From Ulva prolifera (lineage: Eukaryota; Chlorophyta; Ulvophyceae; Ulvales; Ulvaceae): 64,000 nucleotides of DNA. The notes below the pieces were generated by a model. It saw only the letters and a list, made by a program, of their open reading frames with translations. It made no database searches and was not told the origin of the DNA. The stretch is taken from NCBI GenBank assembly GCA_023078555.1, contig CM041199.1:3654513-3718512 (forward strand), given 5' to 3'. Shown here one piece after another: positions 56,051 through 64,000 of the stretch (position 1 is its first letter; every line of letters starts with the position of its first letter). The translations under genes and the position numbers were made by a program.

Positions 56051-59000
56051 CTTGCCACGTCCACCACCTACCTGCCTGGGTTCTCGCGTGGCGTGCGCCG
56101 TCGCCGTGCGGGGTGCTCCTTTATTTAAAAAAAAAAAGAAAAAAAGATGAGATGAACGGGTGGGCGCGCGGAACGGACCGACGTATGCATCCTCCATCCT
56201 TGCATCTCTCGAACAGAACCGCTACCTGGCTTCCCAGCAATGGCAGCTGACCGCCCACATACCCAAGCCGAGCGGAGGCCCACGGTGCCGGGGCAGTGTG
56301 CTCCAGCCGCCTCCAGCCACGGGGGACTGCCGCGTCTCACATCGTGTCTCACCCCCCCCACCATGCCATTGCATTGCAAGCCAATGACAACGGCATACAC
56401 CCACGGTGCTGGTTTTCATGGCGCCTGTACCGGCCGATCAGTTGCCAAGCCCGGCGCTGCGAATGACGGGCCACTGCAATATATCGCACAGTGCACACGT
56501 GTGTGCGTGTGTGTGCAATCATCCAATGCATGTGCGGGCGTGGCGGTGCAGGACTTTGCACTGTGGAAGGCGTCCAAGGCGGGTGAGCCGGCGTGGGGCA
56601 GCCGGTGGGGCGCGGGGCGGCCGGGGTGGCACATCGAGTGCAGCGCGATGGTCGACGCCGTGCTCGGCCGCCGCCTCGACCTGCACAGCGGCGGCTCCGA
56701 CCTCAAGTTCCCGCACCACGACAACGAGATCGCGCAGAGCGAGGCCCACAACTGCGGTGCCGCCCTCCCCCCCTCGTCACGCCCCAGATCTATCGAGATG
56801 ATATGTTGTGTGTTTTTGTGGTGGACAGGTCCTGTTGGCGAGCCGCTGGCGGCTGTTTGACCCACGCTTCTGAATCCTCATCCGTTGGAGTGTCGCACAT
56901 GCATGGCCCCCATGCATGCAGGCGACTGCCCGCCGAGCTCGTTCGGGGAGCAGTGGTGCAACTACTGGCTGCACAGCGGCCACCTCAGCATCGACGGCCT
57001 CAAGATGTCCAAGAGCCTGAAGAACTTCATCACCATCCGGCAGGCGCTCGAGGAGTTCACCGCGCGGCAGCTGCGGCTGCTCTTCTGCCTCTCGCCGTGG
57101 GGCGCCCCCCTGACGTTCAACCAGCAGAGCCGCTCGGAGATGGTGCAGAAGGAGGCGACGATCAAGAACTTCTTCCTCGCGGTGCAGGCGCGCTCCGCTC
57201 CCGCCCGCAGCACATCACCCAGCACAGCACGCGCGGCAGTGTTGGTCCGACGTCCCATGTTCAGCCGTGTTGATCCAACATTCTAGAGCAACTCATAGTC
57301 TCCAGCTCGCATTATGAGAGGACAGCCCTGATGACAGCCACATGCGGGACCCATGCAACTGAGGCGTGTAGGTCGTGCTGCGGCAGAACAAGCTCGAGAC
57401 GAGCTCCACAGAGTCGCTAGCGGCCCACCTCACGCTCGAAGCCGCCATCCGCGACTGCCAGGCGGCGGTGCACACCGCGCTGCTCGACAACATCGACACC
57501 GCCACCGCCATGCAGCTCATCCTCGGTGCGCCGCCAGCCCCCTTTACACCACCTGCCGCGTGCCGCAATGCATGCAATGGTGTAGCGGCCGGCATGGCGG
57601 TGACACGAGGAGTCTGCAGGGCTGATCAGCACGGTGAATGTGTACATCAAGCAGAAGTGCCCGGAGGCCGGCGTTGCGCCGGACGCGCTGCGGGTGCGCC
57701 AGGCAGCCGCCTTCGTCACCCGCATCCTCGCCGCCTTTGGCCTCACCGATGGTGCCACCGACCGCCTCGGCTTCGCTGCGGCCCCCGCCGCAGGCGGCGG
57801 CGGGGGTGCCGCCACCGGCGCGCCGGCTCCCGGCGGCTCCTCCGCGGATGTCGCCGCCGCGTTTGCGGCGTTCCGCGCGGACCTCGCGGCGCTGCCGTCG
57901 GTGGCGGCGGCGCCGCCGGAGGCGGCTGCGGCGCTGGCCGCGGTCGCGGCGGTGCCCTCCGACGCGGAGATCCGCGGCATGTCGGCGGACGTGGCGATGG
58001 ACGCCCTGGCGGCGGTGCGCGACGCGGTGCGGTCAGTTGCACGGGACGCCGGCGACGCCCGCGTGGCCGTGATGCGCCTCTGCGACGACCTCCGTGACAT
58101 CAAGCTCGTGGAGATGGGTATCAAGCTGGAGGACAAGCCTGAGGGCAGCGTGTGGATGCGCGTCGACCCTGAGGAGCTGCGGCAGGAGGTGTGTGCCCGG
58201 CGAGCTGTAACGCATAGCACACCTGCATGCACATGCGTTTCATTGATCGGCACATGGCGTTTAACAGTGGTCACGTGCAGTCCTGAAACAAGGGCACTGA
58301 CCACATCATGCGCAGCGTTGGTGTTGTAGTTGCCGCTGCTGCTATCGAGGTACCTTGGCAGTGTAGATCAGCGGCTGCCGGATGTCCTGGGATGCCATGC
58401 CCACCCTCAGCAGTCTGCACCCTACCATACCAGAAACACTCCCTGGCATTTAAAGATGCATGCACGGATTGCAAGGCACACGGATACAGCTACACGAAGC
58501 ATCCCGGCTGCACATGATACCGTGCCACCAAGTACATCGCACACCATGCTCTATGCACAGCCGGCGGCGCGGCGTGCAGATCGCGGAGCGCAGGCGCGCG
58601 GCGGCGATGGCGCAGGCTGACAAGGCGGAGCGCAAGCTGCAGCTGGCGTGCGACGAGCTCGCAAAGGCGGAGGCCGTGATGCAGCACGCGACGACGGCGG
58701 AGGCGCTCGCCGACCGCTTCCGCTTCGACGCCGACGGCGCGCCCACGCATGAGCTCAAGGACGGCTCCTGGGAGGTGTTGCCCACTGCTTCTCCCCCTCT
58801 TGCGTGTCAACTGCCCTCACACGCGCCTCTTGGTGCGCGTTGTTGGATTGTTCGGCCCAATCACAACGAATCACCTCAAGTATTTCGGTCTTTCTTCTGG
58901 GTGGTAGCCCTGGAGTAGTGCAAAGCGACTCAACACTGCTCGGTGGGCGTTGTTGTGCCGGTCTCGAGCCATTCGCAGTCGTCGGCGGTGCTGAGTAGGC

Positions 59001-59756
59001 ACATGTGCAGCGACAGAAGAGCCAACGGGCCTCAACAAAGAAAATTGCAGCACTAATCTGTCTCTCGAGACACATACCTGCTGGGTAGGCAGGTTCCATC
59101 TGGCCGTGTTTCCGCTAACGCTGTGTTTTCTCTCATGGCCAGCGGGTGTATGAGCCCCTGTACATGTTTGGAGCATGTCCAGCTTCATGCATTCAGTCGC
59201 ACTGCGTTGTTTATGCTGTTGTGCTGCTCTGTCATGCAATGGCCCAAACTATTGTGTTCTCTTCACCTCTGTGCGTGCATGCCCGAGCTGCTTTTTGTGT
59301 GGCTACACGCTGGGCTGAGCATCGCCCGCTCCAGATCGCGCCGGTGCCCACCTCCGCTGTAGCAGGGCCCCCTCACCACCGCCCACACCCACTACCGCTG
59401 CACCATCCCACGCCCGACCACGTGTCCAGCTGCTGCGTCACCGACGCCTACATCGACTGCCCCACAGCACGACTGCTGCAAGTCACCTCAGCATGTGTGC
59501 GCGCCCGCAGTCCGTACGCCCTGCACATGCATGAGCACGCACGTCATGCATGCTGACGGGGCCGTGCGTGCAGGAGGTCGACGACAAGCGGCGCAAGGCG
59601 ATCAAGAAGGCGGTGGACAAGGAGGAGAAGGCGCGCGCCCCGGTGCTCAAGAAGGCCGCCGCCACGCCCACGTACCTCGCCGACCTCCGCGCCCGCGTCC
59701 GCACCCTACAGGAGGAGGTCCAGACCCTCAACGCCAGCCTGCCCGGCGGTGCTTGA
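54433..59756 (+). CDS. CARS: Cysteinyl-tRNA synthetase
   Basis: Nine exons: 54433-54840, 54985-55262, 55643-55958, 56552-56756, 56922-57181, 57372-57525, 57620-58188, 58580-58774 and 59574-59756, 855 residues, all in phase. It is a class I synthetase. The family block [19 protein letters not shown] has the HIGH signature at residues 60-63. Also present are [44 protein letters not shown] and [11 protein letters not shown] (KMSKS at 430-434). Zinc ligands are expected at Cys51, the Cys of HIEC, and the His of PHHDNE. It charges tRNA-Cys with cysteine. The C-terminal part has an Ala/Gly-rich insertion in exon 7, then a Lys/Glu-rich coil ([19 protein letters not shown] and [19 protein letters not shown]), as in eukaryotic cytosolic enzymes. 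No targeting peptide is seen, so it is probably cytosolic. Intron 3 holds a G30 run and intron 8 a motif-B copy. Confidence 0.95.
56020..56049 (+). repeat. G30 homopolymer in CARS intron 3
   Basis: 30 consecutive G preceded by a short CG repeat, followed about 80 bp later by an A-rich stretch. The intron spans 55959-56551. Confidence 0.95.
59225..59245 (-). repeat. Dispersed motif B in CARS intron 8
   Basis: The reverse complement reads GGGCCATTGCATGACAGAGC then A, one mismatch from the consensus core. The intron spans 58775-59573. Confidence 0.65.
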
Positions 59757-61899
59757 TGCATGCCGCACGTGCGTGCCGCCTGCGGGTCTGGGGGTGTGCG
59801 GCGTAGCTGTGTGCAGCGATCGTGTGCGCGGCATCGAATGCACCTGCACGCATTTAACACCTACGCGGCTCTGAGCGTGCGGCGTCGGCGCACGCATGCA
59901 TAGCACGGGCTTACGGTGGTGTTGCGGGGGTGTTAGAACAGAGGTGGCTGCCTGAATCGCTGTCGTTGTAAGCGGCCCTGGTACAGCGTATCTGTTGACA
60001 CTCGTGCGGGCGATGCGGGTCAGGGGGCCGGACGGAAGAATTGCGAGTGGCTTCTCAGGCTACGTGACGCGTAACCCGTTAAATCACTGTCTCAATATGT
60101 CCGCAAATGCCGAGCGTCGTCGCGGCCACGGGCGGCTGATTCTGGCATTTTGTGCAGACTCCCTCAGGCTGGCGGGCACACTGGATTCGTCATGGCGGCT
60201 ACACCAGCCCCCCGGTTGGCCAAGGATCATGTCAAGGCTGCGTCTGTGCATTTCCACGACATGAGCCGCTGTTGCTCGTGCCCTGTGACCTGCTGCTCTG
60301 TTCATGCACGCAGAAGCGTTCCCTTTGTAGAATACGCCTGGAGGACTCGTCGATCCTTGAGCACGCTGAGCCCCCACAGCGGTGGGGGAGCTTCGAACCT
60401 GCTGCAGCAGTGCACACCCAGAGTATATGATGCAGAAGTGTCAGCGGGCCTAAGCAAACATGATGCAATAGCTTCATACTACTGTGTACGATCATGGGCG
60501 GAGGGAGCGTCTGCAGTGCGCGTTGCGCTGTCAGTGTCATTGCATGTCGCCCAGGCTGAGCTGAACCGCAGGGTGCGCCCTGACAACTATCACGAGCAAC
60601 CATGCTCCCGTGACGCAGAGCAGAGGCAAGGGGTAGAGCTTAGCTGCTTGTTATGTATTCCGTCCTTGTCTTGAGCGAGATTACGGCTTATTGAGGTATC
60701 AAGGGATGCATGAGTTGAAGTGACTGGTATATTTTTGTATTGAACATAGGCCTCACTCTGGAGCCTATAAATACACATGTACTGTCCAACAGCTTCGGAC
60801 TTTACTTGTAAATCTCTTCTCTTTCTTTCCACTGCCCACTGAACCGTGTCCCTCTGAGCCTAACTGCTCCAGTTTACATATCACTGCTCATCTGATGGCG
60901 AGCACGGTGGCTCATGTGTGTAGCCTATGCTGACTATAGTACCACTGGAACCCTCCATCACAAACGGTGCAGCAAATCCAGGTTTACGTTACTGTCATAC
61001 CACCGCGGCCAGCTCTGGAGGTTCTAGTAGAGAAGCAGCTTGGAAGCTTCTAGGCTGGCACATGATCATGCGATGGTGCTGATGATGGATCCGGAGAGCA
61101 GCTGCCAGTGCTGGGTCGCCAGGACCGATCACATAGGACAATTTTGTAAATATATATCAATAGTAGTTGGGTCTAGTATCTGGATGGCACCCCTGAAACT
61201 GCTGTAGGGTGACCTCACACGTACTGCGAGTCCGAGAGCAGTCGGTTGTATGCATGAGTTGTTTGTGCTGAATGCACAGGGACGTTTGGAGGGGGCTGCC
61301 TGATCCTCCATGCTTCGTACGAAAACGTCTCCGGTCTCCCGGGAAAGGCAAACTCATTCAATATGGTCTACCGAGGGCAGGCCGAGACATGGCTGCAGCT
61401 GCTGCCGATCTAGAGGTATGCTCGCGTGCACGCCCACACAACTGCAGGCCGCTGCCGCCGATTACCGTGCCATGAGGCCTGCGAAGCGGTCAAACTACTC
61501 GTGCCTCTCAAGACGCTCTGGTGCTGAAGTTGTTAATCGAATTCCACTCACTCTTCTGTACAGATATGCATGCATGCATATTCAGGAGCTTGTTGCATGC
61601 GCACCAACACCTACAAGACTGCAAGGCAATGCAACCAAAAGCATTGGTCCGAAGATCAATGGTACCTGACACACCGAACCCAAGGTTCCAGTCTGTGGGG
61701 ACAAGGAGTGCATGACAACGACAAGGCTGTAGCTTTTGGCTGTGCAGTCCGACTGTAGAGTGGATATATCCATCATTATAAGTGTAATTACACTCAACTC
61801 TGTGTAAAGTAACATAACGTGTATTTGCATTCACTTGACTGCGTGTGTGTTGAGAGAGATCCTCGTGCTGTGTTTGCTTGATCCATTGATTCTGCTGTG

Positions 61900-62205
61900 T
61901 GTGTTACAAGGACAAAGCAAGCGAGGCAGGTAGCACCGCAAGCAAGAACCAGGGGAACCGCACACCACGCAGCAAGCCACACGAAGCGCACACCAAAACA
62001 CCCACGCAACGGCAGCACCCGCGCCGGACACAGCCACACAGCCACACAGCCACACAGCCGCACAGCCACACAGCCACACAGCCACACAGCCACACAGCCG
62101 CACAGCCACACAGCCACACAGCCACACACACGCCCACGCCCACGCGCCCACCCCCACCCCAACCCCGCCCACCAGCCAGGCGCACGAGCCCCGGAAACAC
62201 AAGCA
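61900..62205 (+). mobile_element. Family A repeat, long single-arm copy
   Basis: Starts TGTGTTACAAGGACAAAGCA and continues AGGCAGGTAGCACCGC. It follows the left arm of the 8.77-kb element through GGGGAACCGCACACCACGCA and CACCCACGCAACGGCAGCAC, then a CCACACAG octamer array (62030-62126), ending near CCCGCCCACCAGCCAGGCG. The inverted right arm is absent, so this is half of the foldback structure. Confidence 0.75.
62030..62126 (+). repeat. CCACACAG octamer array within family A copy
   Basis: About twelve tandem units of CCACACAG with occasional CCGCACAG. The element at 8.9 kb has only one or two units at the same point, so the array expanded in this copy. Confidence 0.9.
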
Positions 62206-63220
62206 CCCAAGGTGTTGAATTGTCGGGTAGCGCAGGGAGCTGGGCACCCTAGCGAGCGTACAGAAACGACAGGAGAGAAGGACTCGGGTAACAATGTAGC
62301 ACACAGTGGAATGACTGGAACAGGAGCGCCCCAATCGACCAAAGGTAATTGTGTCGATCACAGCAAAACACTTGGAATATATGTGCCCAGGTCCATCCCT
62401 GCTTTGTGCTGTCCTCGCTACTGATAGCTCTGTGGAACTGTGGAATCGCGCTGCTCGTTGATCTCTGTACGGATCAGGGTGCAGCATCCCGCGAGATCTG
62501 GCGATCTGCTGCGGGCATTGGGATTTGGCATGTATCATCCTCCGTCAATCCAATGCAGCAACATCGTGCTGCATGGATACGCAGACGTAGGTTGGCTGGC
62601 ATGGTCTTTGACGCTGCACCCTTGGCGTGCGCAAGCGCAGACCAGGAGTATGCATGCGCCGCATGCATGACGTGTCATGCACTGAGCTGGCACTTCGCAC
62701 TGCCAAAAGGCTGTGGCAAAAGGTGGCATGATACATGGGATTGGTATGTGAGATTATACATGTTGAGGAATGCTAGTGGCACTTTTGGGCATGTGGAATT
62801 ATGCACATGTAGCTGTATGCATGCAGCTCATGTGCACAGCTGTGACGTGGTACATGCTGGCATTCTGAGGTATTCTTTGGTATACTTTCGCCTGGCTCAA
62901 GTTTTGCAAGGCACTAGCCTGAGATACATACACATGTATCCACAATTGGTGCCTGCATATCTGGAATAGGTGTGCTTCTGAGCAGACAGACTTGGCCATT
63001 ACAACACCTCCCCCCACACACGGGAGCGGAGCAGGGCAAACAAGAGTATGCTCTGCAAGCTCAGGGCAAGTCTGGAAGCTCAGGTAAGCAGATAAATGGA
63101 GACAGCACATTGACTTGAATGGTAGGGTACATCATAAGACCGGGGCAATGTGGTATTTACAGAGAAGGGTCTACTCATCTGGAATACGGATGAGTGACCT
63201 TGTTGGAATTAAGGCTAGTT

Positions 63221-63600
63221 CTAGAGCTGGCTGGGGAACTCATCGCAGAGATCGTGGAAATACTCTGGCAACAATTGACGACCTGAGTAGCGGTTTATCA
63301 TTTCACTCATGGCCTCATCTAGGTCTAGGACTGCATCATGCAGCCTGCGAGTAACTCTTCTGACATGGCAGAGGTCAGTGAGGTACTGAGAGTGGTAGTC
63401 TCCAAGCGCTGGCATTGTAGTGGCATCTAGCATCAACTGGCGGACGTTCTGGAGAAAGCGTCGACGCTGGACGAGGGAATGGGATGTCGGATCTTGTGGG
63501 ATCTCAGGGACTGGCAAGTTTCTAACTGCACACATAGGTGGGTTCAGATGATGGAATTGGGTCTGTCGGGTTTTATGGAAGTCACATGATGGAAAAACAG
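63221..63600 (-). CDS. Possible C-terminal exon of an unrecognised gene
   Basis: An open frame ending in a stop at 63221, entered by a possible TGTGCAG acceptor near 63535. It encodes a helical, charged segment: LVQRRRFLQNVRQLMLDATT, YHSQYLTDLCHVRRVTRRLH, then DLDEAMSEMINRYSGRQLLP and EYFHDLCDEF. The residue pattern looks protein-like in a moderately GC region. Nearer the window edge (about 63750-63999, minus) another frame, open to the edge, has a Lys/Arg-rich stretch and TYCSYCGRMRTESAKRMC, a CxxC motif. I could not join the two in phase. Family unknown; a mobile-element protein is one alternative. Confidence 0.3.
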
Positions 63601-64000
63601 GTTGGTGCCCCGCGACATGCAACCTGGCGGATCAGATTTAGGCAGGGGTTGGCCTTGCTCCCGGGAGCCCCCTCCTCACATCACCTATGGCCTGGAAATC
63701 CCCGGCCTCACAGAGGCAGTCTGCTTACATCCAGGCGTCCCCTTCAGCATCACAGCGGGGGGGCAGCATTAGCGCACATGCGCTTTGCGGACTCAGTCCG
63801 CATCCTACCACAATAACTGCAGTAGGTGACCCTGGAAAGTGCTGCCTTATGGGATTCGCTCAACCGAGAACTACGTCTACGCGGTTTGCGTTTGGGATCG
63901 TCGATGTTGCTGCCACCCGCGGGCACCTTCCCCCCAGCGACGGGACGCCTGGTGGATTCAGCCTTGGCTGCTATATGGGACAGATGTAGCCGCGCTTCAC
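63601..64000. other. Window edge, possible upstream exon on the minus strand
   Basis: Contains the minus-strand frame with CSYCG (about 63750-63999) described above, truncated by the window end. No other feature supported. Confidence 0.3.

Larger units (their letters stand above)
59757..63220. other. Repeat-bearing gap without a supported gene
   Basis: TGTAA at about 59967 may be the CARS poly(A) signal. Short frames occur but lack motifs. A long family-A copy lies at 61900-62205. From about 60.6 kb onward the sequence is visibly less GC-rich than the gene-dense parts. Confidence 0.4.

Noticed and set aside
61794..62538. Minus frames rich in GCVAVWLC repeats
   Set aside because: These are translations of the CCACACAG octamer array in a family-A repeat.

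Overview
The window is nuclear DNA of a eukaryote, most likely a GC-rich green-lineage alga (chlorophyte or prasinophyte grade). The evidence is genes broken into many short exons, GT-AG introns with a strong 5' GTGCG and 3' TGCAG preference, plant-like versions of MAK16, HVA22/REEP, MAD2 and PRP40, and abundant simple and dispersed repeats. There is no operon structure. The organism assignment is an inference, not proven by any marker here. Exon models were built by hand from reading frames, splice dinucleotides and phase. Where a protein family is recognised, the joins are also supported by continuity of family motifs.

Layout. 1-1718: no supported gene. 1719-2715 (+): small secreted or GPI-like Ala-rich protein whose only intron holds a 29-bp minisatellite. 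4691-6265 (-): leucine-rich-repeat protein. 7389-8059 (-): SKP1/BTB-like small protein. 8.58-9.55 kb: foldback repeat element. 10912-13427 (-): USP12/46-type deubiquitinase. It is divergent from an HVA22/REEP (TB2/DP1) membrane-shaping protein at 13905-15062 (+). 15.57-15.95 kb (-): one-helix membrane-protein exon. 16751-17713 (-): small beta-grasp (DCX/PB1-like) protein. 18414-24402 (+): IQ-motif coiled-coil protein. 24889-30041 (+): large low-complexity protein. 30512-31859 (-): MAD2 spindle checkpoint protein, divergent from MAK16 (60S ribosome biogenesis) at 32720-35411 (+). 36076-41035 (-): PRP40 splicing factor with two WW domains and FF repeats. 44721-48098 (-): unrecognised helical protein of six exons. 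48.1-54.4 kb: no confident gene, several repeats and a perfect 50-bp palindrome. 54433-59756 (+): cysteinyl-tRNA synthetase in nine exons. 59.8-64 kb: repeats, and a possible partial gene running off the right edge on the minus strand.

The recognised genes are housekeeping functions (ubiquitin removal, ER shaping, mitotic checkpoint, ribosome assembly, splicing, translation) and do not form one pathway. The least explained signals are the repeats. One family has a roughly 36-bp core that occurs alone, flanked by direct repeats, and also as the end of a larger foldback element. A second family has an about 27-bp motif, and a third has two about 80-bp copies 25 kb apart.
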